Notes under the pieces: generated by a model
Told to the model about the DNA's origin: nothing
What the model saw: the letters and a program-made list of their open reading frames with translations, nothing else
Database searches by the model: none
Position numbers and translations under genes: made by a program
DNA from: Brasenia schreberi
Taxonomy: Eukaryota > Streptophyta > Magnoliopsida > Nymphaeales > Cabombaceae
Length of the DNA: 64,000 bases
Reading direction: 5' to 3'
NCBI GenBank assembly: GCA_036023115.1
Contig: JAYKKT010000089.1
Span: forward strand, 10,938,001-11,002,000
In this document: one piece after another, positions 34,649 through 47,000 of the stretch
How positions within the stretch are numbered: the stretch's first letter is position 1
Layout: the number at the start of each line of letters is the position of its first letter

Positions 34649-35137
34649 GACATAAAAATTAAGATTCACAATTACATCTCTTAAAAGAAATGTTTTAAAT
34701 ATCAGGATCAATTTTTTAAAGCATTGGAAAAACTGATACAGATATTAGGCATGAAATTAACATAGGTTAGTTAAAACAGAAAGGTGTATATGGCATTCTA
34801 TGTGATAAGAGGACACCTTTAAAGGCAAATCTGATACAATAATGGTTAACCCACTATGTTTTATGTTCTTGAGTGTTGGACAGTTAATCATCAATAATGT
34901 TCACAAAGGAAAGATTATATCTACAATAAGGTTATCAAAGACAATTTAGGAATAGTAGTAACATATGATAAAACGAAGTTAAATAGTTTAAGATAGTTTT
35001 AACATGTAAGGGGAAAACTAAAAGAGGCTCTGATAACAAAGTTCGAGAAAGAAGGTAAATATGAGGTAAGTTCGAACCCTATGAAAATAAAGAAGCCATG
35101 TAACTTATATGAAAACAAAGAACCCTAGCTTAGTTGT
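34649..35137 (+). mobile_element. 5'-truncated RTE LINE fragment, ~490 bp
   Basis: This begins gacataaaaattaagattca, equivalent to 63.27 kb. It continues ttttaaatatcaggatcaat and ttatgttcttgagtgttgga and ends accctagcttagttgttgtt, immediately followed by a (AT)n(GT)n tract. Many indels relative to the 63-kb copy. Confidence 0.82.
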
Positions 35138-35140
35138 TGT

Positions 35141-35189
<49 letters not shown>

Positions 35190-35190
35190 A
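35138..35190. repeat. Compound (AT)n(GT)n microsatellite at an RTE 3' end
   Basis: An AT run followed by about 17 GT units begins at the last base of the RTE tail. Confidence 0.9.
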
Positions 35191-36352
35191 CGTGTTGGTG
35201 TAGAAATCTTTGATTTCTTTTCTGCATGATAAACATATCACGTTCTATTTTGTAGGTATTGTTTTCGTAAATATGCTGATAAACAACTCAACTACCCTTT
35301 GAGCATCTGTGGGCTCTCAACGCACCTTCATTGGCAACCCGAATGGGACTGCCATGACTGCCTAAATATAAGTTCTTTTATGGATAGCAATGGTCCCTTT
35401 CTGGTGCACCCTCTGCTGGCACTCTTCCATTCAAAGGCAGTCGTAGCCTGCGAGTTTACCAGGGCGATCACCTTCCTTTTGCCCATGAATATACCCAGAC
35501 TCACCATCAATGTAATGCATATCAAAGAAAGAGGAAGGCCCTGAGAATGCCTTTCATAACAGCGTCTTATTTTTGAAAATTGATTAGCAGGCTGGGCTAG
35601 GGCCCCATTTTCAGGGTTTAACACCTAGATTGCAACTTGGAGAGGTTTTTGTCGAGGAACGAAGGCAAAGAAACAAAAATGCCGTGGACAAGAAGTAGCT
35701 CACCTTGCTAGTGGGTCGAACAAGTCGAAGGCAATAGTTGGGTAACCCGGGGCATGCATCAGGCTCCCCATTTTACCCAAAAATAAGGGGTTAGGCAGTT
35801 TCACCTTGCATGATCAATTCCCCAGCCAGATGAGCCATGGCAGTTTAGTTAAGTGGCTCCGTGAGTTACAATTACTGAATTTCGACGGGCAGTGAATGGT
35901 CAAGGTTAAAGCAAGTCAGGCATGAGCTGACTGCTAATCTTTTCATGATTGAACTTGGCCATGATAGCTTGGATCAGTGGTGGACTTGGGTTTCACAAAG
36001 CACTTGTATGTCCCTATATATGGTGGGTAGACTCAGAAATTTTTCAGATTTCGGATGAAACCCATATCTGATCTCGCTCTAAAGTGGATCCATACCTCGC
36101 CGTAAAATGGGTCCGCCATTGGCGTGGACCCTTATTTCTTCCCTTGTTTTTTCTTCTCATGCTATTGTAGGGCAGTTGCAAGGTCTATTTTCTTTCTTTC
36201 ACATCGGCGTGCATGAAAACAAGTTGCTCTACCAACTAATCTGCAGATAGCCCTTGCTCCATTAAATCAGACAAGCATGAGTCGACGTGCCCTTTGAGGC
36301 ATAGCAAAGGGTAGACTTATTTTTGTGCACCAGTTTACATATATGAGAAGCG
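35191..36352. other. Intergenic with one second-family SINE-like repeat
   Basis: At about 35694-35790 agtagctcaccttgctagtg and gtaacccggggcatgcatc resemble the second SINE-like family. The open frames at 35299-35544 and 35328-35624 lie on opposite strands of one stretch and are unrecognised. Confidence 0.45.
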
Positions 36353-36440
36353 GACAACGAGCAACAGCTCATCTGGCTAGTGGGTCACGAGTTCAATACC
36401 CGGGATCTGCATTTGGCTTCGAACACCCTGTTTTACCAAA
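36353..36440 (+). repeat. SINE-like repeat, second family
   Basis: The text caacagctcatctggctagt, gggtcacgagttcaatac and ccgggatctgcatttggc is the clearest member of the agctca...gttcaat repeat type. It has box-A/box-B spacing like a tRNA head, but no tail is defined. Confidence 0.55.
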
Positions 36441-36666
36441 AAATGAATATATGGATATATCAACAGACATATACATATGTGCACATTACTCTAGTGTATC
36501 GTGGAAGGAAAGAGAACGATTGGTTTCGACCAAAATAAAGTAAAAAGGACAACTATTGTTTTTACTTGAAAAAGGCAGCAATGAAGGCCGGAGGAGCCAT
36601 CAGTGGCACAATTTTGGTCCTTGCATCAAATAATGAAATGTATATATATAGAGAGAGACTCCCATT

Positions 36667-36673
<7 letters not shown>

Positions 36674-36754
<81 letters not shown>
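36674..36754. repeat. Compound (AC)n(TA)n microsatellite
   Basis: An AC run of about 22 units is followed by a TA run of about 18 units. The long plus-strand frame crossing it (36566-37018) is an artefact of the repeat. Confidence 0.9.
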
Positions 36755-36758
<4 letters not shown>

Positions 36759-37118
36759 AGAGACAGAGAGGAGAGAGCTCATTAAAGACACCTGCTTCAG
36801 TGCGGGTGGGACGTCCCTGTCCCACTGGGTCCTGCAGGTCAGCCTTCCCCGGCGGTCATAGTCTGGCCCACTTAGAAATATCAATGCTTTGGATGCAAGA
36901 GCTTCGCTCATCCAACCTAAAAACACGGATGACGACGCTGCCATCGGAAATCCACCACTCACCGTCCCCATACGCCTTCTCTTCTTCACGAAAGCAATTT
37001 AAGCACGGCCTCATCTGAAGATCCTTTGAAATCAGCAACTTATCGATATTATTATGTCGAAGAATTTATTTTATCTAAGCACAAATAACTTTTGTTGCAT
37101 CAGCACCAATTTGTCCCC

Positions 37119-37120
<2 letters not shown>
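36755..37120. other. Short GC-richer stretch, unidentified
   Basis: From 36780 to 37020 base composition is GC-richer than the surroundings. Minus-strand frames contain CFREEEKAYGDGEWWISDGS and VVIRVFRLDERSSC, which look protein-like but match no family I know. It could be a relic exon. Confidence 0.3.

Positions 37121-37198
<78 letters not shown>
37121..37198. repeat. Perfect (GA)39 microsatellite
   Basis: 78 bases of uninterrupted GA, about 230 bp beyond the stop codon of the downstream F-box gene. If the transcript extends this far it would carry a CU-rich 3' UTR. Confidence 0.95.
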
Positions 37199-37200
<2 letters not shown>

Positions 37201-37424
37201 ACCAGGTAACGTGAAACTCGAAAACAATCATACAATAGAGCACCTCTAAGATCTCAGGAACAAAACAAAAATTTCCAAATTTTAATACATAAATGCATTA
37301 TAGATACCAGGGCAACTAAAACTAAAATAATAATCTATCTAACCCCATCACCGCTGACGCCAACTAAAGCCGCTCTATGCATCCACACTGAACCCACCAA
37401 AAACTCTTAATCTGTTTAAGAGTT

Positions 37425-38489
37425 TCAAAAAGAGTTCATCTCCAACAAGTACGTCCGCCTCTTCACAAGCGCCTTGACGGCGGCCTCGAACGGCCCATCA
37501 AAGGCGGCACAAACAAAGGCCTCCGCCTCCTTCCGACTCCCTCCGCCGCCGCTACCCTCCGAGGAGGGCCGAATCGCCATCAATGTTGCTCCCTGCATAC
37601 CCATTCCACCCGGCAATTCAAGATAAGGAGCGTACCGGAGCTTCATGTTCAACGCTGGAACCTGCGTCCGGTTAGCCGAAGCTGACGCCGCCAGCGGCTT
37701 CTCCCTGAACTCCCTGAGCTGTTCCTGAGCCATGATCAATGTCCCGTGGCCGTCGGCGTCCGTCAATACCAAACTCTTTAGAGTGGGATGATCTCGAATG
37801 ATCTGCTGCAGCAAGAAATGCCTGGAAGAAGCAGCAATTAACGACGTTATCGTCCAGACAACCCTCAATTTCAATCCGCCGTTAGTGTAGAACGACTCCG
37901 GTATGCTGCCATTGTCATCTGATACCGTCTCCTGTTCACCGGCAGGCTTTCTATCGATCTTGGTGCCGCCGAGAATGACACAGCGGTGAAGGGTACTGCC
38001 GAATTCTGCCTTCCACTTGAGAAGGACGCCTTCCTCGGCACCGTAGTCACCAGAAGGGAGAACGATCCGCAGATTCTCTATATGATGGAAGTTCTTGAGA
38101 ACCTGAGCAGGGGAGTGATGGGAGAGTTGGGGGAAGAAGGGCTTGTTGCTGCCCGAGCAGCCACCGTTGTTGCGCAGGTACTGCAATGGCTTGAGAAAGG
38201 AGAACAACATAGACTTGAGGAGATTTGAAAGGAGGCTCCGAGTCTTTGAGGCCGAGGAGTGATCAGCAACTCCGGCGTCATTGCTGCCAGGAAAGATGCA
38301 ATCGATCTTCACGAGCACGTCTTGCACCTGCGGGACGAGTGAATTGAAGCGCTTGGATACAACGCAGCACCGGCCCAACGACTTGATGTCTTCGATCTTG
38401 TTCAAGATCAGGAGGAGAATCGAGTCGGGAATCCTATCAAAATGGTCCTCGACGACCGGTGAACAACCAAGAATGGAACCCGGCTCCAT
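37425..38489 (-). CDS. Intronless F-box protein of the At5g46170/At4g18380 type
   Basis: The gene encodes an intact protein of 354 residues from Met at 38489 (MEPGSILGCSPVVEDHFDRI). An in-frame ATG at 38510 would give 361 (extra MLDLKET). The F-box is near residues 15-53 (core LILNKIEDIKSLGRCCVVSK), which binds SKP1 in SCF ubiquitin ligases. The rest follows this plant-specific family: LKNFHHIENLRIVLPSGDYG, VEGVLLKWKAEFGSTL-like text, LKLRVVWTITSLIAASSRHF, LLQQIIRDHPTLKSLVLTDA, MKLRYAPYLELPGGMGMQGA, and the C-terminal AFDGPFEAAVKALVKRRTYL. No substrate is visible. The coding sequence is GC-rich relative to its flanks. No truncation or frameshift is seen. Confidence 0.92.
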   Translation of the reverse strand: MEPGSILGCSPVVEDHFDRIPDSILLLILNKIEDIKSLGRCCVVSKRFNSLVPQVQDVLVKIDCIFPGSNDAGVADHSSASKTRSLLSNLLKSMLFSFLKPLQYLRNNGGCSGSNKPFFPQLSHHSPAQVLKNFHHIENLRIVLPSGDYGAEEGVLLKWKAEFGSTLHRCVILGGTKIDRKPAGEQETVSDDNGSIPESFYTNGGLKLRVVWTITSLIAASSRHFLLQQIIRDHPTLKSLVLTDADGHGTLIMAQEQLREFREKPLAASASANRTQVPALNMKLRYAPYLELPGGMGMQGATLMAIRPSSEGSGGGGSRKEAEAFVCAAFDGPFEAAVKALVKRRTYLLEMNSF

Positions 38490-39320
38490 CGTTTCCTTAA
38501 GATCCAGCAACCAGCAGAAATCCTACCCTAATCATCAGATCATCACCAAAAAAGTCACTATCTATGCCTAAATCATTCAGGACCCCGAAAGTATCAAACT
38601 GCCATACAGTGTTCAACAAGCACCTGAAGCAAATCCAGAAAAAAAGAGAAGAGGAGAAGATGCCGATAAACCTGAACACAAGGAAACAACGAGATCCTCA
38701 ACCAAATACGCCTCTAGAAATCCTGCGAACCGTCACGAACATAGAATCCCATCGAAAACCTAAAACAAAAGCAGAGTTCCTAAAACCTCTCCCGTCGAAA
38801 ACAAACAAAGCCAAGCCCCCTCTTCCAAAACAACCACTCGTAAATCCTCAACGAAGACTTCCAATCTACAACTCTAAAACCCTAAATCAACCTCTTTCAA
38901 CTCCCAAAGCCTTAGATAGAAGGGCCCAAAAACAACACAATACAAAAAATTCCGTCAATCCCATCACCTTCCCAAAGCCCGAGAACATCCCGGCTTCCAG
39001 GATCCAAACTGGCTGTCAGAAACAAGGAAAGTACATCCCAAAGATAGAAAATATACCAGAGAAAACTTAACAGATCTCGAGAGAAGAAAACAGAAAGGAT
39101 GCGAAAAGGAGACGGAATCCGGCAATCTCCGACGACAAAACTCGCCCGAAATCGAAGATCCGGTCCGTAAAAGACGATAAGAAACCCCGAAATCCGTCGC
39201 AAAAGAACCCAACGAATTTCCTTCCCCTTCTCCCCAACCTTTCCTTTCTCCTTTTTCTCCCGGGGACGGCAAAGTCGGAGCTGGCATTCATCCCCTTTTG
39301 TAGGGACACCATTTCTTAAC
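38490..39320 (-). promoter_or_regulatory. Probable long 5' leader (possibly with intron) of the F-box gene
   Basis: On the minus strand, 39320-39060 has leader-like character: GC-richer, with ccgggagaaaaaggagaaag, then tttcggg and gatctgttaagttttctctg. Sequence from about 39060 to 38500 is T-rich and intron-like, with ctggtatattttct as a candidate donor. The overlapping open frames are not family-like. 5' UTR introns are common in such intronless F-box genes; no transcript evidence is available. Confidence 0.4.
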
Positions 39321-41523
39321 GGCGCCGTTAGGTACACCCGCCAAACTTGACGGGCGAGCTCACGGCGTTAGCGGGACGCGGGAACGGCTGCTAGGCGAAC
39401 ACGTCAGCGATCTCTTCGCCGACTTAACGAAGAAACAAGGATTTACTTTTATGCCCTTATCCGTTTAAGACAATTGTCAAATGCAGAGCGGATCAGGGTG
39501 TTCTTAACGATCCATGTCTTGCTTTGGATCTGGTACCTTGTGTCCAAATCTGTCAGATAATTTGGATCTTATTGCATTATTTACACATAAAAATATAACC
39601 ACTTAGTCATTTGGGCCAGATCCAAGGCTGAACTTCGTCACCCAAACCTGAACTCAAATCCCAATAAGAAGAATCCAATTAAGCTCATTCAGTTTTGATA
39701 TGATCGGGTCACTTCTTGTTAATATAACCCGATTCGTCTAGTTAGATTTGATAGGCAAAATATAATCTGTTTAAAATTGGTTTTAGATTTTGGTATGTGG
39801 TATTGAACTTTCTCAGCTAATGATTCAGGCATGTGAATGGATTGGATTCAATTTAAATAGTGGTCTACCAAGCCCAATCCAAATAAAGCCGGATACGAAC
39901 CGTAAAATGAACTAAGCGAAACCTGGTTCAGTTATGGTTCACAGTTTCAGGCGAGTCAGAGTAGGAACAGGTCTCAATTGGCCAACCATGTTTCTATGTA
40001 GTATTAACTGCATATGGATTTGGGTATTTGTATACCCGAATCCAACTTAATGAATTTGGATTCAGAAATACCGAATCCATCGACATTTTCTAACCCATAT
40101 CATATCTTACCGAGTCGGGTCTGGATCAGATCCAGGGAGCCTCGGGGAGTGGGTGAAAAATGGTGAGTTAATGGTCTCGATGAATATGGCCACGTCCTAA
40201 AACCAGACCAAGGCTTTCATGCCATCGAAACTTTCTAGGCAATTTTTTACTAAGAGTGAACAGTGTGTCGTATCGTGTCATGTCACTAAGTATAGATTAA
40301 GTAAAATCATTAAATTAAAGGATTTCAAATATGAACTTGGATGACTCCTCCTAGCCTTTTTTTTTATAAGAGAAGACCGAAGCCAAACACTCACATCCAC
40401 CACCCCTAGGAGTCGAACTCCCCACCAGAAATTGTGTCATGGTTTGTAGGTGCATGAGGTACTTTGTGTGATAAGAAAATAACATTAAATCGAGCAGCAA
40501 TTATTTTGGGTGACTCGTGCACTAGCACCTTTTTTTAGTTAAATGCTAATAAAAATAAAGATCAAAATGCTATTATAATCAAGAATCGGTGTAGATGATC
40601 CTACTTAATGCACTGGTGAATTGATCTTAGCTTTGATTTTTTTTTTTACAATGAGAGGATGAAGACTAACACACAATATCAATAATAAAATAAAATATTT
40701 ATACTGTCCCATATCACTTGAAAGTATATAATAATAATAATAATAATGACAACAACGATAACAACAACCACCTCTTACTTGATTATACCGATACCGTGGG
40801 CTTAGTAGAAGTCTTCTCAAGGACCACACGTTTGGAGATATTATCAATGGTAATACCAAAGATATTTAAACTGTCATGAATGGCTTACAAGAATATATCA
40901 TAATAACCGTATTATGTGATATTAGTGATAATGATCATAGTATTAGATTACCTAGAAGTTCTGCTTTTCTTTCCACTTAAAGTGACACGAAAACAATTCG
41001 GGTCTTCGCTTGGTTGACCTATTCCTGTGTGAAATATTTGACGTGTCAGACATTATACAAAACCTGACACAAATACAACCCGGAAAAGTCGGATTTTCCA
41101 AAAGAAAACGGGTCATGGTTGAGGCTCACTTGTTTTGCCTTTGCTTGTTTGACCTGCTTTTTTGTTTTTCACGGTGTGGAGGTCGAACACGAACTGGCTT
41201 GGTTGAGATTCAGTTTTGAGCAAACCAGAGTCAGTAATGTCCACACAATGAGGGCTATTTAGGGTTTGTTCGTGGTCCGGTTTGATTCGCTCAAACCAAG
41301 CCACTATAATCAGTTCTCTATTTTTGGAGGATAAACTTATTGAGAAAGGAAAACAAGTTACATACATATACTGAGGAATACTGGGTGCTGCTTATGCTCA
41401 CTCATGCCTACCTACTTTTTGATAGCATGAATATAATTTAAACAAATTCAGAACTTCCATAAAAAAGACCAAAGACAATAAAAAAAAGTAATGGTCGATG
41501 TCAGTAGTGGCATGATTCAATCC
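39321..41523. other. Intergenic with a minus-strand SINE
   Basis: The F-box promoter area (39320-39420) contains an ACGT-core element (aacacgtcagcg, about 39396). At about 40355-40440 the complement of the SINE is seen (gagaagaccgaagccaaaca, gtcgaactccccaccag). A short (AAT)n tract is at 40728-40746. No gene recognised. Confidence 0.5.
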
Positions 41524-41540
41524 CATACACACACACACAC

Positions 41541-41595
<55 letters not shown>

Positions 41596-41597
41596 GA
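41524..41597. repeat. Compound (AC)n(CT)n(TA)n microsatellite
   Basis: Three consecutive dinucleotide runs, AC then CT then TA, abut without spacers. Confidence 0.9.
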
Positions 41598-42996
41598 AGT
41601 TATAGCTGCTTAATGTCTTTTAATACATAATCTTATATAAACATCTCTACCATATATAGGTATATATTGTATAAACATTTCTACAATTCCATATTTGAAA
41701 TTAATGGTAGATATTTAAATTAAAAGTATGATTATATGTTTGTACATATGCATTAAATGTAAAATAATTCAAATTTCCAACTTCATCTTAAACATCAAAC
41801 AATAGAAATATTTATATAAGATTATGCACCAAAAGATATTATGCAGCTGAGATGCCTTCTTCCTATATATATTAGATGGTGTGGTTCAGTTCTTACAGTC
41901 TGCCACCAGCCTTGGAACCTTAAGCCAAACCATGATTCTTTTTTCCTTTTCGAGCCAAACCAAATCAATCGGCGGTACGGTTAGGTCTCCTCGATTCATT
42001 GAACACTCTTATGAGTTAGGGCAATTATGCTGGCATAGATCACTTTATCTCTGTGATAAGACAACTCCCATCTGACCTGCGGGGGCCAATGGATAAATGA
42101 TCGTTGGGATTGTTTCTCACAGTTCCGGCTCCACCTTCTGATCGATTGCCAGCCTACGAATGATGAGAGTTTTTGTTTTGCACCTCACGTTTCGGATTGG
42201 TATATCCAACCAAACCAAAACCAAGTAATTATCACACAATTCCCCAAGTAATTGTCACACAATTCCCCTTATGTAGAATTCTCATTCGAAATTGTGCTTT
42301 ATCTTCGATCATATTAGCATCTACCTGAAAAAGAGAAAAGATCAAGTGTTATTTGTTTCCTTTCAGTACTTCCGCGTGTATTCTTCTGCTTAACGAATGC
42401 ACCTATGCAACTCTAAATAAAAGAAAATAGAAGGAAGGTATTGCATCGAAAGCTTATGGAGTGGAGAATCTCACGTAGTTGTGTGTGATCTGTAACACTT
42501 TCTAGGCGATTAGATTTGTGACTGTCAAGAACAAGATAACTCAAAGGATTAATATTAGCTATAGCAATCCAATAGTCAGTTTCTGAATCATTGCCAGCAC
42601 AAACATGCCCTCGGCTATTCAAACAGATTCCACGCAATGAACAACATAAGAATCTAAGTCTTGTCATATAACTTTTGATGTGGAAAAAGCTAGCTAAAAT
42701 GCAACTATGAAAATTCACAAACTTGGTTAATTTGGTTAATTTGGGAGTGCGGAAATCCTGGAAGGATGTCCCCTCAACTTGGTGGGTGTAATGAAAAAGA
42801 TGACAAGACTTCCAATTTCTAACGGCAAACACTTAAAAATTTTCTTAAGAAAAATATGTTTTAGTCAATAAAGCTGGTTTTAAAATTTTAAATTCTAAAA
42901 CAGAAAAAATGATTCTATGGATTTTGGATCATAGGATCCATTCTTGCTCTATTATAAATTAAATCAAAGAAAATAAAATGGAAAGAGAAGCCTAAA
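41598..42996. other. Intergenic, no gene recognised
   Basis: A short tandem duplication (aagtaattatcacacaattc with its second copy) is at about 42223-42267. The minus-strand frame 42413-42832 (139 residues) has no family signature, codon-like bias or introns and is not called as a gene. Confidence 0.45.
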
Positions 42997-43403
42997 ACAT
43001 CCACTTGCTTTATTCATAAGAGTTTATTATTGAAGAGAATTCTACTAGAACATAAATATTCAAAATGTTTTCAATTATTATGGAAAGCCATGCATACATA
43101 TTACATATATGCTATATATACATATACATGTATAAAAATATAATATATAAATATATCTATATATAATAACTAAAAAACTAACTTATATATTCTCTATATA
43201 AAACTACATATATTTACACAACATAATATATATGTATTATATAACCTAACTAATTGTATATATACATATGATTAACATACATGAATATTATATCAAACCA
43301 CACACATATATACATATGCACATACATACATATATTTTATGTAAATCACACATACACATACATACATATATATTATATGGGTAAACAAATATTTTATAAT
43401 ACT

Positions 43404-43434
<31 letters not shown>

Positions 43435-43450
43435 CATATTCACTTACCTA

Positions 43451-43518
<68 letters not shown>

Positions 43519-43750
43519 CAGACATGTTACGTAAATATATATAGTTTATATGTAGATAGTTTTTCAGTTATTACATACAAATATATATATATATATTATA
43601 TTCCTATGCATACATATATATGTATGTATATATAGCATATATGTAATATGTATGCATGAGTTTCTATAATAGCTGAAAATATTCTCGATATTTCTTTCCT
43701 GCTGAAATTCTCTTTAATGATAGACTCTTTCAAATAAAGTGAGTAGATTT
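42997..43750. mobile_element. Foldback/MITE-like element with ~135-bp inverted ends
   Basis: The left end 42997-43130 (ccacttgctttattc...aagag, gaagagaattct, gccatgcatacatattacat) is an imperfect reverse complement of 43613-43750. The interior is TA/CA-rich and carries (AC)n at about 43404-43424 and a (TA)n of about 60 bp at 43454-43515. No target duplication could be fixed. It lies just upstream of the CACTA fossil, so it may be part of that element's 5' end, but no CACTA terminus is visible. Confidence 0.6.
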
Positions 43751-44079
43751 TCGTTGGTACAAATTCAAGCTTTTATAACAACTACCACAATTATTCCTAT
43801 GGTTATAACCCTCAAAATATTTCAAAAAACAATTTTGAGGGTTAAACCATTAGAAATATGATAAAAACTATTGGTATTTATGTCTACGTAAATTAACGAT
43901 GGTAACATTAGTTTTTTCAATGGTCCTTAAAACTATCAATAATCATTTAAATTATTTTTTGACGGTCGTGTAATTCAATTTCAGTGGTTTGGACTGTGGG
44001 AAATGTTTTATTTTTTTTCGGTAGTTTAACAACTGGATATAGTTTTTATAAACAGGTCGATTAAATCCCTAATCCCTAA

Positions 44080-47000
44080 TCCTCTTTCTTTCTCTCTCTC
44101 ACGATTTTTCGGTGACTCTCTTTCTCTCTCTCAATTTTCCAGTGACTCTCTCGATTTTCTGGCAACTCTCTCTCGATTTCGGTGAGCAAATCCCTTTGCA
44201 ATAAGATCTAAGGTAACAATCTCTCTAGTTAATCTCTCTCTCGTTGATTCATTCCTTTCATAATTTCTTCCTTGTTAGAAGCCACAATTTCATTTCACTC
44301 ATTATGAAATTCTTGTGTTTTCCAATTGTTAGATATATTCTTGTTATTGTTGGGGATTTCATAATCTTGACCATTCTTTTTCGATTTCTATCATATACTG
44401 CTAGGAAAGACTACAATACTTAGTCCCAATGAATCACACTAATGATAGCATTTTCATCATACAACTTGACCTTTCCTTTTAGGTTTCTATCATGTGCTGA
44501 TAAAAATAGTTGCAACACTCAATTTCAATGAATCACACTAACAATGGTGAATTAACATGTGCGAATCAAAGTGTAAAATATTGTGATTTTTTAATTTTTA
44601 TATTTGTATACTTGACTATCTTTTAATGTATGATGTTCTTTCAAAAAATATGGAGAGATTATATAACCGATAGAAGTTGGATCTACAAGAGTAAGAGTCA
44701 TAACGAACATTTGCAAGATAATGAATATAGAGCTAGTCTTCCTGTATTTATATAATATGTGATTATGTTAGATCAAGATAGGAATAAGGGAAAATTTTGC
44801 CCATTTTGGAAGTGTGACAATAGACCACTTCTTGACATGGAAGTGATGAAGCTTTATTTTATGCGAGATGGATTTACAACGAACTACATAGTATGATGCT
44901 TTCATGATGAGTTACTACAACAAACTGTTATACCTAGACGTGATATAGATGATATGACAAATATGGTGGAAGATGCTTATGGTCCCTCAACAACAGAGGT
45001 TCAAGGTGGAAATAACGAATCTATGTGGAATATGGAAGAGATGATGAGAAATACAAGTAAACAATTGTGGCAAGAATGTCAAAAATACATATTGTTATTT
45101 TTTATCGTGAACTTATTTCAAATTAAATGTATGCACAAGTTGTCGAACAAATGCATCAAATACCTCCTGAAAATGTTTGGGGATATTGCTACAATAGATA
45201 ATCTGATACCAAAATCTTGGTTTGATATAAAGAAGTTATTAGCTAATTTGGGTATAAATGATATTAAAATAGATGTGTGTCATAATGATTGTGTTCTTTA
45301 TAGAGGCGACCTTGAACATGCAAACATGTATCCTAATCAACAATGTAATAATCTAAGATCAAGATGTACAAAAGAGACAACACTAAAAAATAGTCTCTTA
45401 TAAAAGAGTAAGACACTTTTTGTTGATCCCAAGGCTACAATGGTTATTCATGTCAAACAAGACAACACAAGATATGGTTTGACACTTTACAAGTAGAAGA
45501 GATACTTTAGGCAAAATGAGTCATCCTCAAAATTCTAAAGTATGGAGACAATTTGACAAGGTGCATGCTTCTTTTTCTTCAGAACTACATAATGTGTGAC
45601 TTGAACTTGCTAGTGATGGATTTAATCTATACAATATTTCATCTAGTAACAACAGTTGTTGGCTAAACCATTAATTGATGAAGCGAAAATTTTATAGGCG
45701 GGGGTGTTTTAACTTGTAATGTGTCAAGCAAACAAATTTTTAAGATGAGGAATTTGGATTAATATGGGCAATAAATGTTTTTCTTGCATATGGAATGTTG
45801 TGTAGATAAATGACTATTTGGTAAATTAACATGTCCATATTGCGTGGATCAAACAAAGGCATTCACTTTAAAGCATGGGAGAAAATTTTATGGTTTGATT
45901 GTCATCGTCAATTCTTGCCTATTGATCACATGTTTAGAAGAAAACAATTATGACCGATTTGCCTCCACCAAGATTATCTCGGATATGAATTAAGTGAGAT
46001 TGTTAGTGGCTTTAGTAAAATAACTAAAATGCGGTCGTGCAAACAACATGGGTATGATGTTTATCATAATTGGACTCGATAGAGCATATTTTGGGAGTTA
46101 CAATATTTGAAAGGATAATTTAATTAGACATAATTTAGATGTCATGCATATTGAGAAAAATATCTTTGATAACATATTCAGCACCATTATGGATGTTAAG
46201 GGCAAAACAAAGGATAATATGAAGGCAAGAATGGACTTAAAAAATATTATCGGCGACAAGAATTGGAGCTTATTGATTTGTCAAATAGTAAGATCATGAA
46301 ACCTAAAGCTAATTATACTTTTACAAAAGAATAGAAGAAGATTGTTTGTGAATGGGTGTAGGATTTAAAAATGTCGATGATTATGCTTGAACTTAGCTAG
46401 ATGTGTGGACATGAATCAATTACGATTGTTTGGGATGAAGAGTCATGATTATCATGTGTTCCGTGAGTTGTACATGAATACTATCAACATTGAAAGGATA
46501 AAATCATTGGAAGAAACAATTCCAAAGATTCTTTGCAAATTAGAGATGATCTTACCTCTTTTATTTTTTGATATTATGCTACACCTAGCCATTTATCTTC
46601 CTAAAGAGGCATGACTTGTTGGACCTATACAATATCGATAGATTTATCTAATTGAGAGATATTTATTTACATAAAGAATTATGTACATAATAAAAATAGG
46701 CCAGAAGGATCCATTGCTGAAGTTTTTTTGTTAGAAGAAGCTACAAACTTTGGTGCCAAATATCTAAATGATGATATTGTAATAAGAATCAAGACAAGCC
46801 AGTGTGGTTTAAAAATGTCTCAATTGGTAAATGTATGTTTATATCTTTGTGTACTAACAATATGAAAGAGTTACGTAGATTTATTCTATTCAATATACCA
46901 AGTATTGAACCTTTCATAATATAAGTTTGTTTAATTTATTATACTCTCAAATAGTATTTTAAATATTATTGAGTAAAACTAATTATTATTTTCCTTTGCA

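Noticed and set aside
36566..37018. 150-residue plus-strand open frame
   Set aside because: Its first half is translation of (AC)n and (TA)n microsatellites; the rest has no recognisable domain.
42413..42832. 139-residue minus-strand open frame
   Set aside because: No domain, no conserved motif, ordinary AT-rich composition; probably a chance frame.
43760..44080. CACTA terminus at the start of the TNP2 fossil
   Set aside because: Searched by eye for CACTACAA-type ends and their complement near 43.78 and 48.7 kb; only weak partial matches, so no boundary is claimed.
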